A DNA stretch of 64,000 bases from Strongylocentrotus purpuratus. Its lineage: Eukaryota > Echinodermata > Echinoidea > Camarodonta > Strongylocentrotidae. Made by a program: the position numbers and the translations under genes. This document shows positions 24,101 to 31,926 of this stretch, piece after piece (position 1 is the stretch's first letter; the number at the start of each line of letters is the position of its first letter). Below the pieces are notes generated by a model that did no database searches, had not been told where the DNA came from, and worked only from the letters and a program-made list of their open reading frames with translations. Where the stretch lies: the NCBI RefSeq assembly GCF_000002235.5, contig NW_022145594.1:22871890-22935889 (forward strand), read 5' to 3'.

Positions 24101-24361
24101 TCCAAAGAAGTTCATCTCCTTAACTCAATAACTGAATGAATCCCAATATTAGAAACAGTGCTAATTCTATGAGAAAAAAAAAATGAATTTGATGAGGTAA
24201 AATGTTTTTCACCCACCTGTATTTTGTGTATGATACGTTATCCATATTAGCGATGTATACCAGAGTACCCATTATAGCCCCAATTAGGACCAGTTTAAAA
24301 AACGATTCAGGGTTTTGGAAATTCATCGCATCAGCCCCTCCACTTCAGATTGAACAAATGT
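10988..24361 (-). CDS. Sialyltransferase, ST6GalNAc-like (GT29), seven exons
   Basis: This Golgi type II enzyme would transfer sialic acid from CMP-sialic acid to glycans. Coding exons are 24326-24217, 21355-21190, 19425-19247, 18752-18590, 16299-16182, 12863-12712 and 11252-10988. Every intron is GT-AG and phases match at all six junctions. The total is 1152 nt (383 codons and stop) if one base of the A8 run at 19271-19278 is ignored. Visible parts are a short tail, a signal anchor, a stem, sialylmotif L ([20 protein letters not shown]), motif S ([20 protein letters not shown]), motif III (YYYDK) and motif VS (HDFLRE). The end DKAGIIKWY and the stem block SCPYSL...MPFGF recall vertebrate ST6GalNAc I/II. 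The acceptor specificity is not determined by sequence. A 5' UTR exon boundary (ctccacag) is at 24362. The whole model is my own splice-site inference. Confidence 0.88.
11258..11655 (-). mobile_element. tRNA-derived SINE with LINE-type tail
   Basis: On the - strand the head has a tRNA-like box A (ACGAGTGGATG) and box B (GGTTCAAATCC). The body contains CATTGATCTTCATTTGCC, and the 3' end is GCGCTATATAAATATCC followed by (ATT)n. The tail equals the 3' end of the CR1/L2-group LINE at 13325-15728, the usual sign of a SINE and its partner LINE. MITE A (11336-11447) is inserted in the body. Confidence 0.85.
11336..11447. mobile_element. TA-flanked MITE, family A (copy 1)
   Basis: The 112-bp element has inverted ends GGTACTTTTAGATTTAC and GCAAATCTAAAAGTCCC, with TA on both sides, inside the SINE. 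It is of Tc1/mariner type by target. Confidence 0.75.
11975..12533. repeat. Foldback MITE plus 246-bp tandem duplication
   Basis: GCGTTTCACAAAACTTGTCA at about 11982 and the inverse of AGGCTTTGTGAAACGGTTCC at about 12103-12122 bound a small hairpin element. From its right half onward 12046-12291 is repeated as 12292-12533 with few differences. The 81- and 66-codon frames are the same non-coding sequence seen twice. Confidence 0.7.
12568..12660. mobile_element. MITE family A, partial copy
   Basis: TA then GGGACTTTTAGATTTACC and a GC-rich interior match the left end of family A. The right end is not seen before exon 6 of the sialyltransferase. Confidence 0.5.
12712..12863 (-). CDS. Sialyltransferase exon 6
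   Basis: The acceptor TTCTCACAG is followed by 152 nt coding [20 protein letters not shown] through [12 protein letters not shown], in phase 0, ending phase 2 at the donor [14 protein letters not shown] parallels the HPDFLRY block of vertebrate ST6GalNAc proteins. Confidence 0.9.
13325..15728 (+). mobile_element. CR1/L2-group LINE, 5' truncated, nearly intact RT
   Basis: The copy starts inside the endonuclease domain (ISDHSAIL near 13379) and continues through the linker. The reverse transcriptase shows [36 protein letters not shown] and the catalytic CYADD. The C-terminal block has [10 protein letters not shown] and [13 protein letters not shown], stopping at 15592. Two defects are visible: an in-frame TAA at 13800-13802 and a one-base loss near 14665 after GSV. 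The 3' UTR ends GCGCTATATAAATATCC then (ATT)n. It sits in intron 5 of the sialyltransferase, opposite in strand. The few defects suggest a fairly recent copy. Confidence 0.93.
16182..16299 (-). CDS. Sialyltransferase exon 5 (end of sialylmotif L)
   Basis: The acceptor TTTATTTCAG is followed by 118 nt coding [20 protein letters not shown], then [20 protein letters not shown], ending phase 0 at AAG/GTAGAC. The [11 protein letters not shown] stretch corresponds to the GYExDVGTRT end of motif L in ST6GalNAc enzymes. Confidence 0.9.
16384..16916 (-). mobile_element. MITE family C (copy 1) split by MITE B
   Basis: It is the reverse complement of the copy at 23288-23599, ending TATCTGTAAACTCCC at 16916. 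Its far end is diverged. A family B element (16625-16849) interrupts it at AACTTCT/CCATGTG with duplication of TCT. Confidence 0.8.
16625..16849. mobile_element. CACTA-type hairpin MITE, family B (copy 2)
   Basis: CACTGTGAAC and TTCATAGTG ends are flanked by TCT at 16622-16624 and 16850-16852. The 225 bp folds as one long hairpin. It is inserted in MITE C. Confidence 0.88.
17061..17930. mobile_element. Candidate element with 33-bp inverted ends
   Basis: AGGAAGCTGTAATGAATGG followed by AGATCCCGTC near 17072 recurs inverted at 17887-17918. About 790 bp lies between, without a recognised frame. The target duplication is not clear. It lies in intron 4 of the sialyltransferase. Confidence 0.45.
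18081..18221 (+). mobile_element. hAT-like MITE, family E (copy 3)
   Basis: CAGTGGCGGATCCAGG is followed by G, C and A homopolymers, TGCAAATTTTAACATTTTCG, and the end TGTGCTCACTA. The homopolymers make its length unreliable. Confidence 0.65.
18229..18502 (+). mobile_element. MITE family D, truncated copy
   Basis: It begins mid-element at GGAATCATCAAAAT and runs to AACTCAACCTTCTCT and TTAA at 18499-18502. Its missing half coincides with the junction to the family E element. Confidence 0.65.
18590..18752 (-). CDS. Sialyltransferase exon 4 (sialylmotif L, first part)
   Basis: The acceptor GCATCAG is followed by 163 nt coding [15 protein letters not shown], then [20 protein letters not shown] and [11 protein letters not shown], with phase 2 at the donor GTAAAA. 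Motif L binds the CMP-sialic acid donor, and its cysteine normally pairs with the motif S cysteine. This exon alone identifies the family. Confidence 0.93.
19247..19425 (-). CDS. Sialyltransferase exon 3, with homopolymer frame break
   Basis: The acceptor TTCATACAG is followed by [20 protein letters not shown], then [20 protein letters not shown] and [10 protein letters not shown]. The run of eight T (plus-strand A8, 19271-19278) then throws the frame into a stop. With seven T the exon reads [10 protein letters not shown] and ends phase 1 at GAAG/GTGAGA, exactly what exon 4 needs. Either the run is mis-sequenced or the gene is broken here. Confidence 0.82.
19426..20658. other. Intron 2 sequence, nothing recognised
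   Basis: The stretch is AT-rich without repeats or coding signals I can name. A short GGGTGTCCCAGAAAAACGAA at 20221 resembles the terminus of some mariner-like elements, but no partner end was found. Confidence 0.4.
20659..20690 (+). repeat. (GATTT)n microsatellite
   Basis: Five or more GATTT units are followed by TTTATTTTTCCACTCAAA. It may be the tail of an old retroposon. Confidence 0.7.
21190..21355 (-). CDS. Sialyltransferase exon 2 (stem)
   Basis: The acceptor TTTTGCAG is followed by 166 nt coding [20 protein letters not shown] through RIDQKFTLS, ending at a perfect donor GTAAGT. The first base completes the Arg codon begun in exon 1. The exon is too short and split to stand out as an open frame. 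Confidence 0.85.
21629..22609. mobile_element. TU/foldback-like palindrome built of minisatellite repeats
   Basis: The 981 bp is flanked by GTTTATGG at 21621-21628 and 22610-22617. The left part is about twelve 16-bp units (CTATTCATAAGGTCCG and variants). The middle has 26-bp units sharing the core TATGAATAGCG in the opposite orientation. The right end returns to the 16-bp type, also inverted. The centre near 21980-21988 joins two near-perfect 38-base arms. Ends read GGGTC and GACCC. Long inverted terminal repeats made of short tandem units with 8-bp target duplications are the published features of sea urchin TU elements. There is no coding capacity. Confidence 0.85.
22618..23114. other. Intron 1 sequence, nothing recognised
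   Basis: No repeat family or coding signal is recognised between the palindrome and the MITE cluster. Confidence 0.4.
23118..23691. mobile_element. MITE family B (copy 3) split by MITE C
   Basis: CACTATGAAC and TTCATAGTG ends are flanked by TAA at 23115-23117 and 23692-23694. A family C element sits in the hairpin loop region, between ATAATA and ATAGCAG of the family B consensus. Confidence 0.88.
23288..23599 (+). mobile_element. MITE family C (copy 2), inserted in MITE B
   Basis: It is bounded by inverted GGGAGTTTACAGATA and TATCTGTAAACTCCC. The interior matches the copy at 16384-16916 reversed. A possible duplication of ATA lies outside the ends. Confidence 0.8.
23716..23928. mobile_element. 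CACTA-type hairpin MITE, family B (copy 4)
   Basis: CACTTTGAAC and TTCATAGTG ends are flanked by AGA at 23713-23715 and 23929-23931. This 213-bp hairpin lies only 24 bp from copy 3. Confidence 0.88.
24217..24361 (-). CDS. Sialyltransferase exon 1 (5' UTR part, start, signal anchor)
   Basis: ATG is at 24326-24324. It codes [11 protein letters not shown], then a hydrophobic helix [15 protein letters not shown], then [10 protein letters not shown], ending in phase 2 at TACAG/GTGGGT. A pyrimidine-rich acceptor ending CCACAG precedes 24361, so a further non-coding exon probably lies upstream. Confidence 0.85.
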
Positions 24362-24852
24362 CTGTGGAGTAAAACAAAAAGAAGCATACACAAAGCCATG
24401 TAAAATTGAAAAGTTTTTCGTTACGATTTTATGTGGAGGGGGTCCATGTTTTTATGGGAGTCCTTCTAGATAACCAGATTTAAGCACCTTAGGATTTTAC
24501 GGGTCTGCCCTCTGCAGCAAAAGGCTTGGGAATCAAAAATATATAGAATAAACATAAATACATTATTTCGTTCAAGGTTCAAATATCGGTGAGTAAAAAT
24601 AAACTCTAATATGAATAAGAATTAAATTGTTATAAAGCACTGACAATAATAGATTAGTGAAGGGGAAATCAACCCCATTTTTAATCCCAATTCATGATAA
24701 ATATCTACCCCTAAATGTCTTTACAGTATTTGTGCCCTTTTAGATCTTAACTTTACATCAAAGTTTGATAAGTTGCCTATACTCTAAACATATTCCTTAC
24801 TGCCTCATGCAATCTTCGGTTTATTTTTTTGTTGACGTGTCGCATCACTTTT

Positions 24853-25285
24853 AAGGATTTGTTCGATTCCCATAATACTGCACAGATACGTCAGAGATGA
24901 CGTATTTCAATCATCAGTTCTGTACTCTTTTCTGTGGAGTGGATCCGAGTTCATATTTTAATAATCGAATGTTCCTTCTTGTTATCGTAGAGATGAGGAT
25001 AGATGTGGGGTAGCTTGATTTCTAAGTCGAGGAATGTGGCCGCTTCATAAAAAAAACTTGTTCAAACCACAGTACATGATCATCAGGATGTTATTCATTT
25101 TCCCTCTGTTTAAAGATTTGCTTGATGCCGATAATACTGTACAGATACGTGAGGGGTGACGTATCTCGATCATCTTTATTCGTTCATCCGTGGATCCGAG
25201 TTCATATTATATTAATTTCCCTTTTGGACATTGTAGAGATGAGGATAGATGTTGGGTTTGGCCGCTTTCTATAAAAACATGTTTG
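24853..25285. repeat. Direct duplication with CRE-like motifs upstream of sialyltransferase
   Basis: Sequence 24853-25062 recurs at 25112-25285. Each copy holds a facing pair ATACGTCA and TGACGTAT (first copy exact, second with one change), resembling ATF/CREB half sites, and GGATCCGAGTTCATATT. It lies about 0.5-0.9 kb upstream of the 5' UTR exon. The regulatory role is inferred. Confidence 0.55.
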
Positions 25286-25683
25286 GAATTGATTGTCATA
25301 TGATGAACCCCAACTGAAAGTGGTCTTCATACCTCAGACACACCACCAAATTAAACTGACATCGTTACCAAACCAACCTTTTCTCCACCATTTTGTGTAA
25401 TGTAATGTTTTGTTCGGTCTCTCGTCGGTCTCGTTGGCGTGACTGAGGTATCACATATTATTGGATACGTGAACTAGTCGGTAACACAGGAAACCTTGTA
25501 CATTTTTCCTGAAACAAAATTAGGTGTGTGTACGAAAGTGGAAGTTCGCTTTAGGGAGAAATCAACTTTGGCGTCACTTTATTTGAATTTAAATTCCATG
25601 CATAGAATAGCGGAATCTACTCTTTAAAAAAAAAAAAAATTATTCACCACTTTCAAATGATCCCCCAAGCGTGATCCCCTGAG

Positions 25684-25800
25684 GGAGGCGTGATGGCTCG
25701 GTGGTAGAGCAGTGGTCTCGGTTAACCAGGGGGTCCCCGATTCGAAACCAAGTCGATTCGCTGGTGTCCTTAACTCTTCGATCACCTGATTGGTTAAGTA
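25684..25800 (+). mobile_element. tRNA-derived SINE
   Basis: A tRNA-like head has box A (TGGCTCGGTGGTAGAGCA) and box B (GGTCCCCGATTCGAAACC). It is followed by AAGTCGATTCGCTGGTGTCC, shared in part with the SINE at 31266. It lacks the stems of a true tRNA gene. Confidence 0.75.
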
Positions 25801-26620
25801 CAAACATACACATACTTTCTTAGCAGTAAGGTAAAAAAAGAACAAACAAGCCTAGTATAACTCGTGAAAAGCCTGTTTTCACTTCTCTGCAATAAAAGAT
25901 GATGTCATAGCCAATTTATGTTATAATTGGAGGGAATCCCAGCATAATTCGTTTGGTGATCCTTGTTCAAGTTACATTTTTTATTCAAAATTTCCTGTGT
26001 GAGCATATACCTTGTTGGGTATAATTCGAAAAGGCATTCCATTGCGGTCAATTTGACACCTTTGTCATCGGCGCGTTATGTATTGCAAACATTAAACGGG
26101 TTGTTAATAAATGCATAGAAAATTCATTATTTTTGGCGATATGACGTCATAAAATTTTACTAAACTTAACAGACAGTTGTCCTGTGTATGGTAACATGAT
26201 TGCTAAGTTGTATTGCGCAGGTATAAATTTCGCCATTTTAGAGCAAGTTGAAGTTGAAGCAATTTTCTAGAATACTGCGAATTTGGAGGGCAATTTTCGC
26301 AAAGTCTGTCCGTGATAGAGATATATTCTTTTAAAAACGAGCATATATTCAAGTATCTAAATCCAAAAAAGGTAGAGGTTTGGCCAGATACGATGGAGCT
26401 ACGGCCACAAAAATTAACATATCAAATTAGGACAGACTAATTTGATAACAGGAAATTAGGAAAAACATGTTCTATAGAGAATGACGTGAAAAACTTTTTT
26501 TTACGTCCATCTCAATTCTGCTAAAAAAAGTACCACATAATTTGCCTATATTGACTAGTAGTCATCGACAAAGACTATGCTCTTTCCAGATAAGCCAAAA
26601 AGTACAATTTCATCATGCTT
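25801..26620. other. No gene recognised
   Basis: The sequence is AT-rich without coding or repeat signals that I recognise. Confidence 0.4.
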
Positions 26621-26626
26621 TAATTA

Positions 26627-26720
26627 GGTGATACGTACGAAGTCTACGTATCACCTATTGATTTCGTCAAGATTTTCTTTATTATTATTATTAGGTGATA
26701 CGTTCGAAGTACGTATCAAA
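26627..26720. repeat. Hairpin repeat family F (copy 1)
   Basis: AGGTGATACGTACG and its inverse form a hairpin at 26627-26657. It is followed by TTGATTTCGTCAAGATTTTC, a TTATTATT run and a second AGGTGATACG hairpin at about 26694. The same hairpin and follow-on sequence recur at 34258. Confidence 0.6.
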
Positions 26721-26771
26721 AGCAGCAAAACACTTAATTCATTTAGGATTAGGTCTCGTCGAGGCTGTGAC

Positions 26772-27152
26772 CCATGCACGTACGCAGGATTTTTTCAAGG
26801 GGGGTGTTTTAACATTTTTAAATCGGGCCGAAAATTTCGCAACGACTCAGAAAAAAGCGCGGGGATGGGGGGATGGGGGGGGGGGGGGGGGGGGGGGGGG
26901 GGGTAAGAGGACACTTTTTTTTTGGTCTCGAAATTTGAAAATTTGACATTTTGCTCCGTTGGGGGGGGGGGGGGGAGGGGAGGGGTAAAGTCAACTTTTT
27001 TTAGGTCAGCCATTGGTATAATTTTTTTAAATTAAAAAAGTAAAACAAAATTACCAAAGGGGGGGGGGGGGTCCTCAAAAATACACACATAAAAAATACC
27101 AAAGGGGGGGGGGGGTTCAACCTCCAAAACCCTCCCCCTGCGTACGCGCCTG
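26772..27152. mobile_element. hAT element, 381 bp, perfect 8-bp target duplication
   Basis: CTGTGACC lies at 26764-26771 and again at 27153-27160. The ends CATGCACGTACGCAGG and CCTGCGTACGCGCCTG are inverted partners. The interior is mostly G-homopolymers and A/T stretches, so no transposase is present. Confidence 0.88.
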
Positions 27153-27284
27153 CTGTGACCAATACGTTTCTGCCTGTTAATATGTACGATCCGATTTTCC
27201 TTGCCACATTGGCCATTGCCCCCCAAAATGTGATTATTTGGGTTGAAGTTGAACGGAATGAGGAATGGCGAGATCGCGCAGGGT

Positions 27285-27690
27285 TTTTATAGCTCCCGAG
27301 CTTGGACGGGTTTGCACACGCTCTAGGAGCGGGTTCGAACGCACTAAGAACGAGATGAGGACGAGTTGAACTGTCTATGAACGGGGTAGTCGGGTTAAAA
27401 ACTAGTGGTGAACTAGTTAGAATGGGTTTGGACGTATTGGGAACGAGGTGGAACTAGTTAATAATGGGTTTAAACTGACTACGTACTGGCTTGGACTGCA
27501 GTGAAATGGCTAATTTGCCCGATCTGAACTTGATATGAACTGACTGTGGACGGGGTACAGACGAGATGGACGTATTGAGGACTGTTTATGAAAGAACTAG
27601 GATCGTATTATAGACATTATTTACACAATTTGCCCCATCCACAACCCGTTTTACGATTTTCTAGAACGGTTCCAGAACGTAGTGAGAAGT
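27285..27690. repeat. Irregular GAACG/GGACG repeat region
   Basis: Short motifs such as GGACG, GAACG, GGGTT and ACTAG recur at uneven spacing for 400 bases without a fixed period. The style resembles 54690-55885. There is no open frame of interest. Confidence 0.5.
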
Positions 27691-28580
27691 AGTTTGGTGT
27701 AATGGTGGCTTTACTTACGGGCATGTGCATGATTTTTCTGCACTGGGATTAAACAATCATCACCAAACAAACAAATGATGCATATTTTGTGACATGTGTA
27801 TAAAGGAGGAAGAAAATGACAAGTGGAGTGTAATACAACTCCCCCCCCCCCAAAAAAAAAAAAAAAAAAAAAAAAATGAAATGAGGAAATGCGATGAATG
27901 TAGGAATCTTGCGTGCAGGGTCCATAAACGATGCCAATATCGCGTGCAGGGTCCAAAAACGATGCCATTATCGTTGTTATCATTTCGTTCATTATGTTCC
28001 ACAAAGTATAATATTACACTTATATTTAGGTCCCTTGTGATCGATAATGCTGCAGATAGAAACACTTTCCTTGATATTTTGACCTCGACACTTCCTCAAT
28101 CGACGCAGAAGTCAATATTAGCAAGTTTAAAGGGGAATATTAGTTGGCATTTTACCACATGCATGCAAGTTGTTACTAATAATATAACCCATGGTGAAAA
28201 CTGGTATCACAATTATCTTTGAAAGTGTACGTAGTGTTATTAATTAATAAAAAATGACATTTTATAATTGTATAAATACAAAATATACAATCCACTTGCT
28301 TCTATGAAGAACAAGTTACCGTGCATGACTTTTTTAAAGGCTTTCCCCTCCAATTTCGCAATGTTTTTTCAGTCCATTTGATGAAACATTCTTTCAGTTC
28401 AGCGCATGCACCATTTGAAGGTGGAGGCTATCATTCAATTAAGCGTTGGAAATTCATTCCGTCTATAGGCACGTCTGCGAAGATTTACTCAAATTCGTCA
28501 GGAATGGCTGAAAGGTGATCCCAAGCATTCAGTTTCGCGAATTGGCAGTCAATTCTTAATATGATCATTAGAATTAACAT

Positions 28581-29512
28581 GTACACTGTTGGTTATAATG
28601 GTGGAATAATTATTTTAACCCCAGTTTAGGGAAGGATTTAAAAAATGATTTATTTCTAATAGATCTAGATGATGGCATACATTCTCAGATTTTATTGAAT
28701 AATATTTTACGAGTGTTTGTTTTGCGTGACTGCTAAAGCATTTGTGTGCTACTATGCTAATCAGCTAAGGGACTTACGTCCTTGAGTCATAATTGACAGT
28801 AATGAGGATTAATGCCTCACAAAAGGGCACTAATATAGCTGATCGACACGATTTTGATCCTGGGGCCTCACAGTAACAAAGCCATTGTTTTGCCACTTAA
28901 TCATGACTGTATGCAGCGGGTGCTAGGGTTCGCGGCCGCCCCCACAAATAAAAAAAACGAAGAAAATGCAATATATTATCAAAAATTCATTGCACTTTCC
29001 ACCGGTCCCCCACAGGAATAATTCCTCTGTGTGGCTATGCCTTGAACCACAATGCATGGCCCTACAGAAGATTTTTTTCTGTTGGGGGCCGGGGGAAAAT
29101 GTAATGAATTTTTGATAATTTATTGCATTTTCTTCGTTTTGGGGGATTTGTGGGGGCGGCCGCGTACCCTAACAACCGCTGCGTACAGTCATGATTCACT
29201 GGCTAAGCAATGGCCTCGTTATTGTGAGGCCCCATGATCAAAACCGTGTCGATGTGCTATATTAGTGCCCTTTTGTGAGGCATTAATCCTCATTACTGTC
29301 AGTTATGACATAAGGACGTAGGTCCCCTAGCTGATTAGCCTAGTAGCACACGCATGCTTTAGCAGTCACGCAAAATAAACACTCACAAATTATTATTCAA
29401 TAAAATCTGAGAATGTATACTATTATCTAGATCTATTAGAAATAAATCATTGTCAAAATCATTCCATAAATTGGGGTAAAAATGATTATTCCACCATTAT
29501 GACCAACAGTGT
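28581..29512. repeat. 932-bp inverted repeat, arms about 435 bp, 63-bp spacer
   Basis: The left arm 28581-29015 and right arm 29079-29512 are reverse complements with scattered differences. Each arm carries a piece of the 31.3 kb SINE (GAGGCATTAATCCTCATTAC) and a GCGGCCGCCCCCAC block. The spacer holds no gene. Confidence 0.88.
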
Positions 29513-29639
29513 ATGTTGTTTATGTAGACCCCACCAATTTTGGTTTAATTTCCCGAAAATCAAATGAATTTTAAATAGGCCTATATTCTTTATCATTGTC
29601 CTTACTGGAGAAGCTGTCTGGTGCTACAATGAAATATTA

Positions 29640-29770
29640 TTATCATTACTATATCTTCATCATCATTATCAGTATTATTATTATTGTTATTATTATTATA
29701 TATCATTATATATTATTACATACAAATAACTATCACTACTATTATTATTATTATCATCGTCATCATTATG
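29640..29770. repeat. ATT/ATC microsatellite
   Basis: Imperfect TATTATTAT and ATCATCATT triplets. The rest of 29513-30030 shows nothing recognisable. Confidence 0.7.
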
Positions 29771-30033
29771 GTTAGAAGATAAAGCGATCGCACCCTACAT
29801 TCTCCCCTTGATCGATTGCCCTTTTTCCTTCTCCATCGTCCGTTATCTATCTAGTAAGATCCCCCCCCCCCGCTCCATGACAACAGTTCCCCCTCAATAT
29901 ACAGTCAATATACAGTCCCACGTTACGCCACTGTTTTTTCTCCCCAGCATCCCCATTTATAAGGAACCACCTGCGTTGTTATTGTACACGAGCCTTCAAG
30001 ATCCTAGTTGTATGTTAATTAATTTCCCTTTCG

Positions 30034-30567
30034 TCAGACATAACAGTGGAATTGATTATGATATAAACAAAACAAGGAAGAGTACTTAAACGGCAAATTA
30101 TAATTTAATTGGACTGTAAACAAGGTAAAGGAGAAGCAGATATCTTGATTGAGGTAACCAAGATTATTTTTGCTTATCTTGGCGCTCTTAGGTCCTTGAG
30201 AGGAAGGCCCAGGGTTGGGACTGATGTCTCCCGAGATCAGTAGTAAAATGCGGAATCTTGAAACAGAATTAGCATACCGCTGAATGGGATTACCAATGTA
30301 CTTGTACTTTCCCTTATGTTGTACAGCTACATTACATGAATCAGTGGTATAATGCACAAGTACAGTACAAGAATCAGTGGTGTAACATACAATGCATACA
30401 ATAGATACAAAGGCTATTAGGATAGCCACCTTCATTGTAAAACTCGTACAACCGTGCAGACTGTGCACTAACATGTGGAGTAAAGGTATGACAGGCAAGT
30501 GAATATGGCTACTTACAACACAAGTAAGGCAGTGGTGAATGCAAAACCAGTAGATGTAATATGACAA
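30034..30567 (-). mobile_element. 5' fragment of a 2A-bearing LINE ORF
   Basis: A 177-codon frame contains RFRILLLISGDISPNPGP, with the 2A core GDISPNPGP coded at 30231-30205. 2A peptides make ribosomes skip the last Gly-Pro bond. N-terminal 2A sequences are established in sea urchin CR1-type LINEs and some sea urchin NLR proteins. The canonical D(V/I)ExNPGP has Ser here in place of Glu. A hydrophobic MKVAILIAFVSIVCIV and a short YTTDSC duplication lie upstream. After about SAKISKN the sequence no longer looks like a LINE, so this is a 5' piece. A host exon with a 2A signal is a less likely alternative. Confidence 0.65.
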
Positions 30568-30982
30568 ATATCACATGAAATATGGCCGAAATAGTCTAGT
30601 AGCCTCCTGAAGACATACAGAATCAGATGATATAGATAAAGTAACTGAATAACAGATTAAACTAGAAAAATATACAGTAAAGTGCAGAGCTCTGTGGGCG
30701 GGCATCCACCAGGCGCGCACAACCCTCTTATGCTGGTACTATCTATTACATTTCTATTTAATGTCACTGTCTTCACGAGAATAATATGAGAAATATGCTC
30801 GTATTAAACCATATTTTGGTTACCGGGACATTTCTCTGTTCTTTCCCCCCCCCCCTCTCTCTCTCTCTTTGTTTTCTTTTCCCCTGATGTCTCCCCACCT
30901 TTATACTTATCGTTTCCTCGTCATACTACAGTACTAATCATTTGCAGTAATTCGAAGAAAAAAACATTTAGGACAACCTCTA

Positions 30983-31075
30983 CAGGGGCTGCGGAGCGTC
31001 TTTCAAAGTAAGTGTGCACTACCAAAAAAATGGCACTATCTTGACAAATTTGGCACCTACAATGGGCACTCTTAA
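30983..31075 (+). mobile_element. hAT-like MITE end, family L
   Basis: CAGGGGCTGCGGAGCGTC is followed by GGCACTATC and GGCACC blocks, paralleling the inverse of 56500-56596. The other end was not located. Confidence 0.4.
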
Positions 31076-31265
31076 AGCGAAAAAATATTATTATTGGGTA
31101 TGGTATATACCCCTACATTGTAATTAATACATTAACACTTATGGTCATCAATATTCTTTATTCTTTATCTTTATTTTGTCCTCCTCTGTATGATAGTGTA
31201 AAGGATCATAAAATAATAGTGATAGTGGTGGTTATTTTACCTGACAGCTAAGAAAGCAATAAATG

Positions 31266-31432
31266 CTTGTTAGTAAGCAGCCAGAAGACCGACGGCTTAA
31301 TGTCCTCTCCGAGGGACCTGGTAATGAGGATTAATGCCTTACCAAAGGGCACTAGCGCATCGACTTGGTTTCGAACCCGGGTCACCGGGTATCGAGACCA
31401 CTACTCTACCGACTGAGCCATCGCGCCTATTG
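31266..31432 (-). mobile_element. tRNA-derived SINE
   Basis: On the - strand the head reads GGCGCGATGGCTCAGTCGG with box B GGGTTCGAAACC. The body is GGCATTAATCCTCATTACC then CCTCTCCGA reversed. The body segment is the one found in both arms of the inverted repeat at 28581-29512. Confidence 0.8.
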
Positions 31433-31922
31433 AGTTAAAGGACTGTGGTAAAATACCAAATAAAATTTCCCTTTAATCTTGCCCATGTTGACAACTGCGT
31501 CGATTGAGGAATTGTCAAGTTCAAAAGATCAAGGAGTGTGTTTATATACGTAACATCAATCATGAGGGACCTCAATATGAGTGTAATATTATACTTTGTA
31601 GAACTTTAAAAAAATATAATACACCAACCAATGATTTTTTTTTTAAATTGAACTTCACCTACTTTTCCAAATTTGTAATCACTTACACTTTCCAAATAAT
31701 ATTTTACCATACACTTAAAAACAAACCATAAAGAAATTACGTTGTATTTGTTACCTTTGAATGAACATTTTATATAGTAACCATAGACTGCATACTGTGC
31801 TATGTATAAGCTTTAACATATCGTAAGTTACATCGTCCATATACACAATTTTGAAGGATTTTCGAAAATGTGCTAACGAGTTTAAGTGTTTCAACCTCTT
31901 CACACTGTCCACATTTCCTGTC
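31433..31922. other. No gene recognised
   Basis: AT-rich sequence without features I can support. Confidence 0.4.
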
Positions 31923-31926
31923 ATTA

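Noticed and set aside
25684-25760. Possible tRNA gene
   Set aside because: A and B boxes are present but the acceptor and anticodon stems do not pair; the downstream body matches a SINE. The same applies to 31360-31432 and 11590-11655.
27794-28222. 142-codon frame as a gene
   Set aside because: It begins in C and A homopolymers and shows no domain or splice support.
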